DNA of 64,000 nucleotides. Source: an uncultured Anaerobiospirillum sp. (GTDB taxonomy: Bacteria; Pseudomonadota; Gammaproteobacteria; Enterobacterales; Succinivibrionaceae). A program made the translations under genes and the position numbers. Below are positions 9,268-17,404 of the stretch, in pieces (positions within the stretch are counted from its first letter, which is position 1; each line of letters opens with the position of its first letter). The notes beneath the pieces were generated by a model that ran no database searches, was not told the DNA's origin, and saw nothing but the letters and a program-made list of their open reading frames with translations. The stretch spans positions 83,319 to 147,318 of the forward strand of contig CALXNA010000001.1 in NCBI GenBank assembly GCA_944389615.1. Reading direction: 5' to 3'.

Positions 9268-10041
9268 CTAAGGCTCCTTGTGGCAGGCTAAGCGATTGAT
9301 TTGGCTGGCGATGAAGGCCGCGCCAAAGCCATTGTCGATATTGACGGTGGCGACTCCATTAGAGCAGGAATTGAGCATGGTCAGCAAGGCCGAGAGGCCA
9401 TGGAAGTTGGCACCATAGCCGACCGAAGTGGGCACAGCAATGACGGGATTGCCCACTAAGCCACCAATAACTGAGGCTAAGGCACCTTCCATGCCCGCCA
9501 CGGCGATGGTGCAGTTGGCAGCCTGAATCGTCTCAACGTGACTCAAGAGGCGGTGTAGCCCAGCTACGCCCGCATCGTAGATGCGCTCGACCTTGGCGCC
9601 AAAAAATTCACAGACGCGCGCAGCCTCCTCGGCGACCTTGATGTCGGCGGTACCGGCCGTGACCACGCAGATGAGGCCTTCGCCTGCGCCTTCGCCCTCT
9701 CCTTGGTCTTGGGGCTTAGTTGAGATGATGGCGCTGATCGGGTCGTAGTAGAGTTCGTGGCTCGTGATGTTGGCCTTGAGCAGCTCCGCTTGCTCCTTGC
9801 TGCAGCGCGTGCCTAAGATGGCGCCCTCGCTGGCTAAGAGCTGCTTGAAGATGGCGACCAAATGCTCGTCGGCCTTGCCTTGGCAGAAGACCACCTCGGC
9901 CATGCCGGTGCGCAGCGCCCGATGGGTATCGAGCTTGGCGTAGCCTAAGTCGATGTAGGGGGCAGCTTTGAGCTGGGCCTTGGCGGCGTCAATTGAGATG
10001 GTGCCAGCCTTGACCTCGTGGAGCAGGGCATCAAGATCCAT
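9268..10041 (-). CDS. larB: NPN biosynthesis carboxylase/hydrolase LarB
   Basis: LarB carboxylates nicotinic acid adenine dinucleotide at C5 of the pyridine ring and hydrolyses the phosphoanhydride, giving P2CMN, the first NPN precursor. It is a 257-residue cytoplasmic PurE-like protein; the C-terminal half shows VVTAGTADIKVAEEA, IYDAGVAGLHR, AVAGMEGALASVIGGL and AVPTSVGYGA, all typical. I chose ATG 10041 (MDLDALLHE) because an AGGAGA site lies just upstream on the minus strand. The frame stays open further upstream, but that part is the shadow of the ABC ATPase gene. It follows the ATPase gene after 4 bp and precedes larC by 34 bp. Confidence 0.92.
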   Translation of the reverse strand: MDLDALLHEVKAGTISIDAAKAQLKAAPYIDLGYAKLDTHRALRTGMAEVVFCQGKADEHLVAIFKQLLASEGAILGTRCSKEQAELLKANITSHELYYDPISAIISTKPQDQGEGEGAGEGLICVVTAGTADIKVAEEAARVCEFFGAKVERIYDAGVAGLHRLLSHVETIQAANCTIAVAGMEGALASVIGGLVGNPVIAVPTSVGYGANFHGLSALLTMLNSCSNGVATVNIDNGFGAAFIASQINRLACHKEP

Positions 10042-10045
10042 AGGT

Positions 10046-10960
10046 TTATCTCCTGTAATGGCATTGGAGGTAGTGGTGAGAGGTGAGTTGGTGGCGCGGC
10101 GGCGCTTGGTGCGCGCAGAGCGCTTGGGCCTTGCTGCAGCGCATGAGCCATGGACACAGCGGCTCATGGTGCATCGGGCAGGTTAGGGTCGGGGCCGCTT
10201 GGGGCGGGAGGGCTTGCTCCCCGGATAAGACGTGCGCGGCTGCTTTGAGGCTTTGGACATAGGGGTGGCAGAGCTCTTCTTTGGGGCCTTGCTCGAGCAC
10301 TTGGCCTTTGAACATCACGGCAATCTCTGGGCACCATTGCATGGCGGTGTTCAGGTCGTGGGTGATAAAGAGCACGCTCAAGCCCTGCTCGGTGCGATAG
10401 CGCGTTAAGAGCTCAAGGCAGGCAGTGGCACTTTCTTGGTCTAAGGCCGAGGTGATCTCATCGCACAGCAAGAGTTGAGGCGCGATGGCAAGGCTCTTGA
10501 GTAAACTCAGGCGTTGTAATTGCCCGAGGCTGACCTCGCCGGGGTAGCGCTGTAAGAGCTGCGGGTCTAAGCCGACCTGCGCCATCAGCTCAACCATGAG
10601 CGCAGATGCTGCTTTTGGGGTGAGGCCCTTGAGATTGCGCAGCGGGGCTAAGGCCCAGTGCTCTAAGCGCATGTGCTGGGGTACCGTGCTCTTAGCATCT
10701 TGGAAGATGTACTGCACCTGCGCATAGTAGGCCTTGCGGTCACGGATGTCCTTGAGCTCGGTGCCGTTGAAGGTGATGTGGCCCTGATAGCTGAGGTTTT
10801 GGGTGAGCACGTGGCAGAGCGTAGTCTTGCCGCAGCCTGACTCGCCGATCAGGCCGAGCATGTGGCCTTCCGCAAGGCTCAGGTTGAGGCCTTGCAGCGC
10901 CGGGAGCTCCTTGCCTTGGGGCAGGCGATAGCTCAGGCTCAAGTTCTCAATGTTAAGCAA
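10046..10960 (-). CDS. ABC importer ATPase, NikE/OppF type
   Basis: One of two ATPases of a nickel/peptide-class importer. The Walker A is GESGCGKTT, the signature region VSLGQLQRLSLLKSLA (a divergent LSGGQ) and the Walker B LLLCDEITSALD. The C-terminal tail has Cys and His residues spaced as in the oligopeptide/nickel HPY tail (CPMHHEPLCPW and following). I chose TTG 10960 (M-LNIENLSL) because a GGAGG box sits six bases upstream on the minus strand. The frame is open further upstream, but that part overlaps the other ATPase gene. It overlaps the upstream ATPase gene by 8 bp. Position next to larB implies nickel as substrate, which is inference; the sequence alone does not separate nickel from peptide import. 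Confidence 0.88.
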   Translation of the reverse strand: MLNIENLSLSYRLPQGKELPALQGLNLSLAEGHMLGLIGESGCGKTTLCHVLTQNLSYQGHITFNGTELKDIRDRKAYYAQVQYIFQDAKSTVPQHMRLEHWALAPLRNLKGLTPKAASALMVELMAQVGLDPQLLQRYPGEVSLGQLQRLSLLKSLAIAPQLLLCDEITSALDQESATACLELLTRYRTEQGLSVLFITHDLNTAMQWCPEIAVMFKGQVLEQGPKEELCHPYVQSLKAAAHVLSGEQALPPQAAPTLTCPMHHEPLCPWLMRCSKAQALCAHQAPPRHQLTSHHYLQCHYRR

Positions 10961-11666
10961 CTCTAACCTCCGTGAGCGTGCCGTGGCTGAGCTCGTAGCG
11001 GCGCTGCGCCATGAAGCGCGCCTCATCGGGGTGGTGGGTGACGAAGAGCAGGGCAAAGCCCAACTCGGCTTGCAGTGCCTTGAGCTCGGTTAAGACTGTG
11101 AGACGCGTGTTGAGGTCTAAAGCCGAAGTAAACTCGTCGGCCAAGATGAGCTGGGGCTGCAGCATCAAGGTCAAAGCCAAGGCGATGCGCTGGCACATGC
11201 CCTGTGAAAACTCCGAGCTGCGCTGGCGCCAAATGCGCTCGGGGTAGGCCAGCTCCAAGCGATAGAGCAGTTCTAAGGCTTGCTCTTTGATTACTGCGCG
11301 AGGGCGCTTGGGGTCGTGCGCCTGTACCGCCTCGATGAAGTGGCTGCCCAGCGTGTGGCGCTCATCGAAGTTCTCGCTGACGTTTTGGCCCATGAGTGCG
11401 ATGCCCGGGCCGCGCAGGGCGCGCCATTGCGCGGAACTAAGATGGGTTAGGTTGTGTCCGGCAAAGCGCAGCGTGCCCGTGACTTCATAGCCGTGCGGCA
11501 GCAGGCCGCAGATGGCCTTGAGCAAGGTGCTCTTGCCTTGGCCTGAAGGGCCGCATAAGGCTACCGCCTCGCCCGGAGCCACCGTCAGCTGCACACTATG
11601 GAGCAGGGTGGTGTCGTGGAGCGTGATGCCTACTTGCTTAAGCTCCAAAAGGGGCGTGCTACTCAT
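10953..11666 (-). CDS. ABC importer ATPase, NikD/OppD type
   Basis: This is the first ATPase of the importer, 237 residues. The Walker A is GPSGQGKSTLLK, the signature EFSQGMCQRIALALTL, the Walker B LILADEFTSALD, and the switch His lies in FVTHHPDEARF. It is shorter than typical OppD (about 320 residues) and similar to NikD (about 250). Start ATG 11666 (MSSTPLLELKQVG) overlaps the end of the binding-protein gene by 8 bp; a longer in-frame extension upstream is a shadow of that gene. Together with the second ATPase it would power the two permeases encoded upstream. Confidence 0.88.
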   Translation of the reverse strand: MSSTPLLELKQVGITLHDTTLLHSVQLTVAPGEAVALCGPSGQGKSTLLKAICGLLPHGYEVTGTLRFAGHNLTHLSSAQWRALRGPGIALMGQNVSENFDERHTLGSHFIEAVQAHDPKRPRAVIKEQALELLYRLELAYPERIWRQRSSEFSQGMCQRIALALTLMLQPQLILADEFTSALDLNTRLTVLTELKALQAELGFALLFVTHHPDEARFMAQRRYELSHGTLTEVRVA

Positions 11667-13251
11667 AGTGCACCTGATCGTCGATGAAGTAGTAGTCAAA
11701 GCTGTAGAGGTGCAGGTCACGCAGGTGCTGATTGGCCACTTCGTTGATCTCGATGTGGTTGATGAACAAGGCGCTGACATCGGCTTTGAGCTCCGTGAGC
11801 AGCCCATGGGTGAGCGCTTGGCGCGGCTCGGAGTCGAAAGTCTGGGCCATCGTGGTAAGCAGGGCCTCTACTTGGGGATTGGCGTAGTGGCCGAAGTTGG
11901 CGTCCCCGGCGCGATGGAAACGGCTGTACATAAAGACATAGGGGTCACCCGTGGGCAGGGTGCTGTCATTGGCACTAAAAAAGTCAAAGTCGCCTGCAGC
12001 CATGATCGCCGCTAAGTTCTCGGCCGGATATAAGTTGAGCTTGATGCCAAGCGGCGCCCAGTCTTGCTGCAGGCATTGGGCAATCAGCGCGCTGTCTGCG
12101 GAGCCATGGTCGGCCTTAAAGTAGTAGTTAAAGCTTAGCTCTTGGCCTTGGAAGTCGCGCGTGCCATTGCCATTGTGGTCGATGATGCCCGCCTTATCTA
12201 GTAGCTGACGGGCGCGCTCGGGGTCATAGGCGCTCTCCGGGGCAAAGCCTTGCACCAAGTCTGGGGCGATAAGGCTGGCAGCCGGGGTGCCGCCGATTAA
12301 GGACACGATTTGGGCGCGGTTGAGGGCCAAGTCCAAGGCTTGGCGCAGCTCCTTGCGCGCTAAGAGCGCGTTGTCATGGTTGATGTACACGACGTTGGTG
12401 CGCGGACTAATGCGGCGCAGCACCTGAAAGTCCGCCTTATCGGTGAAGAGCGGCAAGGTCGCATAGTTGACGGTCGGAATCAGTGCCACTTGGCCCGATT
12501 GCAGCGCCATGGTGCGCGCCTGCTCTTCAGGCTGGTACAAGAAGTCAATCTGATCGAGTAGCGGCACTTGCTTGCGGTAGTGGCGGTTGGCCTGCACGGT
12601 CACGCTTTGGTTGGGGACAAAGGCGGTGACTTGATACGGGCCGGTAGTGATAGGCAACTCAATGGTCGCATAGGCGTCAGCTGGCAGCTTGATGATGCTA
12701 AAGAGCGGCTCGCACAGATTGTAAAAGAGCTCCGGCACCGGCTCTTGAGTGGTGATGGTCAGGCGCAGGTCATCGTGCACGGTGATGTGGTCGAGCTTAA
12801 AGTACTGCAGCGCGCGCGGATTTAAGGCATAGACGCGCTCTAAGCAGGCCTTGACGGCGGCGGCGTGCACCGGGCTGCCGTCGCTAAAGGTGAGGCCCGG
12901 CTGCAGTGTGAGCTCGTAGTTAAGCGGATCGACCACGCGATAGGCTTGGCACAGCCACGGCTTGAGGCTGCCGTCATCGCTTAAGCGCAGCAAGGTCTCA
13001 GCGGCGCCTACGCGCATCAAGACCCAAGCATCGAACATATTCTTGGGGTCGAGTGAGCCCTCAAGGTAGAAGATGCCGACCTTGGCGCTGCGCTCTGCCG
13101 TCGGTTCTGCACTTGGCGCAGTGCTGGACGCGGCGCTGGACGCAGTGCGGGACTCGGTGCTGGGCGCAGTGCTGGGCGCATTGCTGGACTCGGGCGAGCA
13201 GGCGGTCACGACGAGGCTGAGGAGAAGGAGACTGAGGGTACGGCTTAGCAT
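11659..13251 (-). CDS. Lipoprotein substrate-binding protein, NikA/OppA family
   Basis: A periplasmic, lipid-anchored binding protein of SBP_bac_5 type, 530 residues. The N terminus is a lipoprotein signal with lipobox VTAC (Cys about residue 18), followed by a Ser/Ala/Thr-rich linker to about residue 55. The mature part shows family landmarks such as LTFSDGSPVHAAAVKACLERV and ITTQEPVPELFYNL. Its genes overlap the permease gene upstream by 7 bp and the ATPase gene downstream by 8 bp. The operon partners larB, larC and larE suggest that it captures nickel, perhaps as a chelate. The His residues that hold nickel chelate in E. coli NikA cannot be placed by eye, so substrate is inferred from context. 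Confidence 0.87.
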   Translation of the reverse strand: MLSRTLSLLLLSLVVTACSPESSNAPSTAPSTESRTASSAASSTAPSAEPTAERSAKVGIFYLEGSLDPKNMFDAWVLMRVGAAETLLRLSDDGSLKPWLCQAYRVVDPLNYELTLQPGLTFSDGSPVHAAAVKACLERVYALNPRALQYFKLDHITVHDDLRLTITTQEPVPELFYNLCEPLFSIIKLPADAYATIELPITTGPYQVTAFVPNQSVTVQANRHYRKQVPLLDQIDFLYQPEEQARTMALQSGQVALIPTVNYATLPLFTDKADFQVLRRISPRTNVVYINHDNALLARKELRQALDLALNRAQIVSLIGGTPAASLIAPDLVQGFAPESAYDPERARQLLDKAGIIDHNGNGTRDFQGQELSFNYYFKADHGSADSALIAQCLQQDWAPLGIKLNLYPAENLAAIMAAGDFDFFSANDSTLPTGDPYVFMYSRFHRAGDANFGHYANPQVEALLTTMAQTFDSEPRQALTHGLLTELKADVSALFINHIEINEVANQHLRDLHLYSFDYYFIDDQVHYE

Positions 13252-14069
13252 GATCGCTCCTGACGCAGGCTGAGCGCGAGCAAGTTGCAGCTCAGTGCAC
13301 TGAGAAAGATGAAGAGTAACGGGCCCAGCAGCAAGTGCGGGGCGTTTTGCAAGTAAGCTTGGCTCTCAAAGAGCATCGAACCCCACTCCGGGATTGTCGG
13401 CTGGGTCGCAAGGCCCAAAAAGGATAAGGTGGCCAAGGCCAAGATCGCGGCACTTAGATCCAGCAGCGCGGTGAGCAGCAGTTGGTCTTTAAGCTCGGGC
13501 CAGAGGTAGTAGCGCACGAGGCTGAGGGTGTTTTCGCCTGAGAGCAGCGCGGCCTTGATGTAGTCTTCTTTTAAGATGGCGCTGGTGCGGGTGTAGGTGA
13601 GCTGGGCAAAATGCACCCACCAAAAGAGCGCTAAGGCGAAGATGCTGTGGCTTAAGCCCACACCAAGCATGCCTAAGAGCAAGATGACCGCGAGCTGCTG
13701 GGGAAAGGCCAAGCAGAGGTTGACGCAGGCGGCAAAGAGGCGGGCAAGGCGCCCGGCGCGCAGCGCCACTACCAAACCGATGGTGGTGCCGATGGTTAGG
13801 GCGCTGAGGATAAGCGCCGCGGCCAAGGGCAGCGAATAGTACGATCCCCACAAGAGGCGCATCAGGTGGTCGCGCCCTAAGCGGTCACAGCCGAAGGGAT
13901 GCTCAAGGCTTGGGGCGGCCAAGCTTAAGCTGATGTCCATGTGGTAAGGGTCATAGCCCGTGATGTGGCCATACCAAAGTGGGCCGGTCAGCACCACGAC
14001 AAAGAAGCAGACGGTCAGGCTTAAGCTGAACTTGAGTGGGGGCCGTAAGGTCAGGGCGGTACTTAGCAT
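13245..14069 (-). CDS. ABC importer permease, NikC/OppC type
   Basis: An integral inner-membrane permease of 274 residues. It has an N-terminal membrane segment (about 14-34), the OppC-type sentence SLEHPFGCDRLGRDHLMRLL soon after, four or five further hydrophobic segments, and a permease loop containing ALLSGENTLSLVRYYLWPEL (the EAA loop). The LATLSFLGLATQPTIPEWG segment near the C terminus is typical of the family. It overlaps both neighbours by 7 bp, so translation is probably coupled throughout the five transporter genes. Confidence 0.88.
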   Translation of the reverse strand: MLSTALTLRPPLKFSLSLTVCFFVVVLTGPLWYGHITGYDPYHMDISLSLAAPSLEHPFGCDRLGRDHLMRLLWGSYYSLPLAAALILSALTIGTTIGLVVALRAGRLARLFAACVNLCLAFPQQLAVILLLGMLGVGLSHSIFALALFWWVHFAQLTYTRTSAILKEDYIKAALLSGENTLSLVRYYLWPELKDQLLLTALLDLSAAILALATLSFLGLATQPTIPEWGSMLFESQAYLQNAPHLLLGPLLFIFLSALSCNLLALSLRQERSC

Positions 14070-15121
14070 GAGCGGGCCTCGTGGTGGCTGAAGCGCGCGC
14101 TGAGCGCGGCGACGGCGCTATTGAGCGCGGCAAAGATGAGCACACTGTAGAGCACATAGGCCGCGATGAGGTAGAGGTCGCGGTAGGTGATGGCCTCCAA
14201 GGCGATAAAGCCCAGCCCATGCAAGGAAAAGATGCGCTCAATCACGACCGTACCGCAGAGCACATGGCCGCAGCTCAAGCTCAGTAAGGGCAAGAGGCTG
14301 ACGGCGGCGCGCGGCAGCACATGGTGCGTGAGCTGGCGAGTGAGGCTAATGCCGCGGGCGCTTAGGGCCACAAGGTATGGCGCCTGCAGCTCGGCTACGA
14401 TAATGGTGCGCACTTGGCGCAGGTAAAAGGCGATCAAGGGCAGCGCAAGGCACAGTGCGGGGGCCAGCAAGTCCACGCCTGCTTCAGGGCGCAAGGTGGT
14501 GATGAGACCGAGCTTGACGCCGCCAAAGTAGAGTACCAATAATGCAAGCAAGAAGCTCGGCACCGAGAGCACCAAGATGCTCAGCACTTGGCAGATACGG
14601 TCGATCAGGCCCTGAGGCCGTAAGGCGCAGTAAGTGCCTAGCGGCAGCGTGACCACGAGCAAGATGACAAAGGCCAGCGCGCACAGGGGCAGCGAGAGCG
14701 CGAGGCCTTCGGCGAGGACGGTGCTAACCGGACGCCCAAAGTGGCTCGACTGCCCTAAGTCCCATGCGGTGAGCACCTGATAGAGCCAAGTCAGGTACTG
14801 GGCCATGAGCGGTGCATCCAGCCCCAAGTGCTGGCGTAAGGTGCTGAGCACCTCTTGCGAGGTCACGCCCATCGGCTGCAAGGTATTGAGGGCCGCATCG
14901 CCCGGCGCTAAATGGGTCAGAGCAAAGGTTGCAAAGCTCAGCGTCAGCAGCAGGCCCCCGAGCCCTAAGAGCTTGGTGCTCAGGCGTACGAGCCCACGCG
15001 CCGCCGCAGTGCGCAGCACTGGGCGTGCCTGCGGGCGCAGGGCCGGGCGTGCCTGCGGGCGTGCGGCCGCATGGTGCGGGAGCGCGGTGCGGGCATGAGA
15101 GCGTAAGGTCGATGCGGGCAT
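14063..15121 (-). CDS. ABC importer permease, NikB/OppB type
   Basis: An inner-membrane permease of 352 residues. After an Arg/Ala/Pro-rich N-terminal extension of about 40 residues, it has a first membrane segment, then LAPGDAALNTL (the family's conserved PGD) and LGLDAPLMAQYLTWL, and several further helices. The EAA loop contains ALSARGISLTRQLTHHVLP, and VIERIFSLHGLGFIALEAI matches the family near the C terminus. The extension is longer than in NikB; a later start is possible, but I see no better ribosome-binding site for one. It follows the YraQ-like permease gene by 18 bp. Confidence 0.86.
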   Translation of the reverse strand: MPASTLRSHARTALPHHAAARPQARPALRPQARPVLRTAAARGLVRLSTKLLGLGGLLLTLSFATFALTHLAPGDAALNTLQPMGVTSQEVLSTLRQHLGLDAPLMAQYLTWLYQVLTAWDLGQSSHFGRPVSTVLAEGLALSLPLCALAFVILLVVTLPLGTYCALRPQGLIDRICQVLSILVLSVPSFLLALLVLYFGGVKLGLITTLRPEAGVDLLAPALCLALPLIAFYLRQVRTIIVAELQAPYLVALSARGISLTRQLTHHVLPRAAVSLLPLLSLSCGHVLCGTVVIERIFSLHGLGFIALEAITYRDLYLIAAYVLYSVLIFAALNSAVAALSARFSHHEARSC

Positions 15122-15139
15122 AGGAGATCCTTGCTGCGG

Positions 15140-16051
15140 TTAGGCCATCATGAACATCAGATGGGTGCTCAGGCCCAAGATGAGCGCAGTTACGATAATA
15201 AAGCCGAGGTAGTAGGCAAAGTGCTTGAGTCCTAAGATGGCCTTGAGCGCGGCCAGATTGTTGATCTTGGTGGCCGGGCCCGAGAGCATAAAGGCCACGG
15301 CGGCGCCGGGCGACATGCCCGAGGCCAGCCACATCACCAAGATGGGAATAGTACCACCTCCGCAGAGGTAGAGGGGCACGCCTAAGGTCGCAGCGTAGAG
15401 CACACTCATCGGATTGCCCTTGCCTAAGACGCTGGCGATGGCATCTTGAGGAATGTGAATGGAGAAGAGGGCGGAGAGCACCATGCCGCCTAAGAAGTAG
15501 GGCAGGGTGGCCTTGAGGTTGCGCCCGACATTCTTGAGGTAGCGCCACAGGATATTGGGGTCAGTATCGCGATTGTGGCCCGGGCCGAAGCTGACAAAGT
15601 TGAAGAAGGGCTGGTTCTTAAAGGCGTAGCGGATGATGAGGCCTGCGGCCAAGGCCATGATGAGGCAGGTGAGCAGGCGTAAGGTGAAGATGGTAGGGCC
15701 TAAGGCCAAAGAGTAGGCGATGAGCTGCGGGTTGAGCAGCACCGAGGCCACCATAAAGCACGCCAAGTAATCTTGGCGTACTCCTTGGTGGTAGAGCGCT
15801 GCCACTAAGGGCAGCGTCCCGTACATGCACAGAGGCGAGGCAAAGCCCAAGAGCGCGGCGATGATGAGACCTAAAAAGCCCATGCTCACGCCCACTTGCG
15901 CAGTGAGCAGGCGCTTTAAGCGGTCTTTACCGAAGACCGAGAGCAACGAGCCCAGCAGTGTGCCTAAGAGGTAGAACCAAAAGAGCTGCCGCACTTGGAT
16001 GTCAAGGTAATAGTAGAGGTAGATCGCTTCGCGCTCGATGAGATCCCACAT
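15140..16051 (-). CDS. YraQ/ArsP-superfamily permease
   Basis: A polytopic inner-membrane protein (303 residues, about eight hydrophobic segments) of the DUF318/UPF0718 (YraQ, ArsP) superfamily. The two pseudo-symmetric signature loops are visible: ASPLCMYGTLPLVAALY near residues 71-87 and PLYLCGGGTIPILVMW with SGPATKINNLAALK in the second half. Family members include ArsP, which exports trivalent organoarsenicals; most are uncharacterised. The Cys-Gly pairs that bind metalloid in ArsP are only partly kept here. It lies between the exported DUF362 gene (37 bp upstream) and the ABC importer, so a role in metal or cofactor-precursor movement for the nickel-pincer operon is plausible but unproven. 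Confidence 0.83.
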   Translation of the reverse strand: MWDLIEREAIYLYYYLDIQVRQLFWFYLLGTLLGSLLSVFGKDRLKRLLTAQVGVSMGFLGLIIAALLGFASPLCMYGTLPLVAALYHQGVRQDYLACFMVASVLLNPQLIAYSLALGPTIFTLRLLTCLIMALAAGLIIRYAFKNQPFFNFVSFGPGHNRDTDPNILWRYLKNVGRNLKATLPYFLGGMVLSALFSIHIPQDAIASVLGKGNPMSVLYAATLGVPLYLCGGGTIPILVMWLASGMSPGAAVAFMLSGPATKINNLAALKAILGLKHFAYYLGFIIVTALILGLSTHLMFMMA

Positions 16052-16088
16052 GCTCGCCTCGGCTTGCTATTCTTGGTATAAGAAGACC

Positions 16089-17096
16089 CTATTCTTGGTC
16101 TAAGGAGACCAGCTGATAGTTCTTGGAGCCTAAGCCCATCTTGACGGCATGGTCAAGGATGTGGGGGCCTTGGCGGCTTTCCATGCGCTCGATGAGCGCG
16201 GCGCCATCGGGAGCCTGATAGACTAAGTCCACGCAGGCTTGGTCTAAGGCGACCGGGTCTAACGAGGCCAAGATGCCGATGTCGTGCATATCTACGGCCG
16301 CTGGGTTGCCATCGCAATCGCAGTCAACTGACATATTGTTCATCACCGAGATGTAGAGCATCTTCTGACCGTGGTCGAAGTAGTCGCTGACGGCATCAGC
16401 GGCTTCGGCCATCGCCTCGATGAACTCCACATGCTCCGGCGTATCGATTGGGCCATAGGCGCCCCATTGGAACTTGTCGGTGTGACCTGCGGTGTGAATC
16501 AGGTTCTTGCCCTCTTGCGAGGCGACCCCAATTGAGATGTTCTTTAAAGCACCGCCGAAGCCGCCCATGGCATGGCCCTTAAAGTGGGTCAGCACGACCA
16601 TAGAGTCGTAGTTGGCAAGGTGGCTGCCGACGCGGTCGACCTTCAGGTGCTCACCGCCCGTGACCGGAATCTCCATCGAGCCGTCCTCGTCCATGATGTC
16701 GACCGTGGCGATCGCATCAAAGCCATGGTCTTTGATCACTTGGCGGTGAGCCAAGGTCGAGGAGCGCGAGCCGCCATAGGCGGTATTGCACTCAACGATG
16801 GTGCCATCGAGCTGGTGCACTAAGTCCTTAATCAAGGCAGGCTGCAAATGGTTAGAGTTACCGGCCTCACCCGTAGAGAGCTTGATTGCGACCTTGCCGG
16901 TCGGCTCGCGCCCTAAGGCCTCGTAGGCGGCCGTCAGGCCTTCGGGGCTAATGTCCGAGGTAAAGTACACGACCGGAGCCTCGGCGGTGGTGACGCGGTG
17001 GGTGAGCTTAGTGAAGTCGATATCCGCTGCTTGGACACTGGCGCCGCCTAAGGTGCAGGCAAGCAGCAGAGCCTGCGCGAGAGTTTTGAGTTTCAT
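16089..17096 (-). CDS. Exported DUF362 protein heading the lar operon
   Basis: A 335-residue DUF362 protein with a Sec signal peptide (residues 1-23, cleavage after VQA), so probably periplasmic; there is no twin-Arg motif. Landmarks are IKLSTGEAGNSNHLQPALIK (71-90), ECNTAYGGSR (102-111), HFKGHAMGGFGGALKNISIG (171-190) and VDCDCDGN (257-264). His175, Lys185 and His201 have the H-x9-K-x15-H spacing that I recall for LarA His174, Lys184 (NPN-bound) and His200 (nickel ligand), and the surrounding GFGG resembles the LarA SGG loop. DUF362 has no settled function. As first gene of the operon that imports nickel and builds NPN, it could be an NPN client, a nickel-binding protein or a delivery factor. 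Sec export of an unfolded protein argues against cofactor loading before export. Confidence 0.88.
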   Translation of the reverse strand: MKLKTLAQALLLACTLGGASVQAADIDFTKLTHRVTTAEAPVVYFTSDISPEGLTAAYEALGREPTGKVAIKLSTGEAGNSNHLQPALIKDLVHQLDGTIVECNTAYGGSRSSTLAHRQVIKDHGFDAIATVDIMDEDGSMEIPVTGGEHLKVDRVGSHLANYDSMVVLTHFKGHAMGGFGGALKNISIGVASQEGKNLIHTAGHTDKFQWGAYGPIDTPEHVEFIEAMAEAADAVSDYFDHGQKMLYISVMNNMSVDCDCDGNPAAVDMHDIGILASLDPVALDQACVDLVYQAPDGAALIERMESRQGPHILDHAVKMGLGSKNYQLVSLDQE

Positions 17097-17404
17097 GATA
17101 GATACCTCAAATAATCCGAGAAGGGGATGTGCAAGCTCAAATGTAAAGGAGGTATCAGTTGTGGTAAAGGGCTTGCCGCCATTGCGATAGAAACGGTTAA
17201 AGATTAGAGAAAAAGTTTAGGGCCTGCCCCAGCTCAGAGCAGAGGTCATTGCCTGCGCTTCTCATTTTTTTGCCGGTTCTGAGCATTTTTGGCGTGCCCC
17301 CTTGCGCAAAGCGCAGCTCCGGGCTATATCTAAGGGATGATGTGGGCCCCCGCCGCAGATGGCGGTGCCGGGGCCGAAGACAAAAGGCTTTGAGGAGTGC
17401 CGAT
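17097..17404. other. Divergent control region between two DUF362 genes
   Basis: This 308-bp region must carry the promoters of the lar operon (minus) and the cytoplasmic DUF362 gene (plus). The plus gene has a GAGGAG site at about 17391-17396, nine bases before its ATG. I see no clean operator palindrome such as a NikR or NiaR box. The central part (about 17190-17290) is less GC-rich than its surroundings and is the likeliest promoter site. Confidence 0.45.

Noticed and set aside
17249..17404. N-terminal extension of the plus-strand DUF362 protein
   Set aside because: Arg-rich, no signal peptide and no family match; a GAGGAG site supports ATG 17405.
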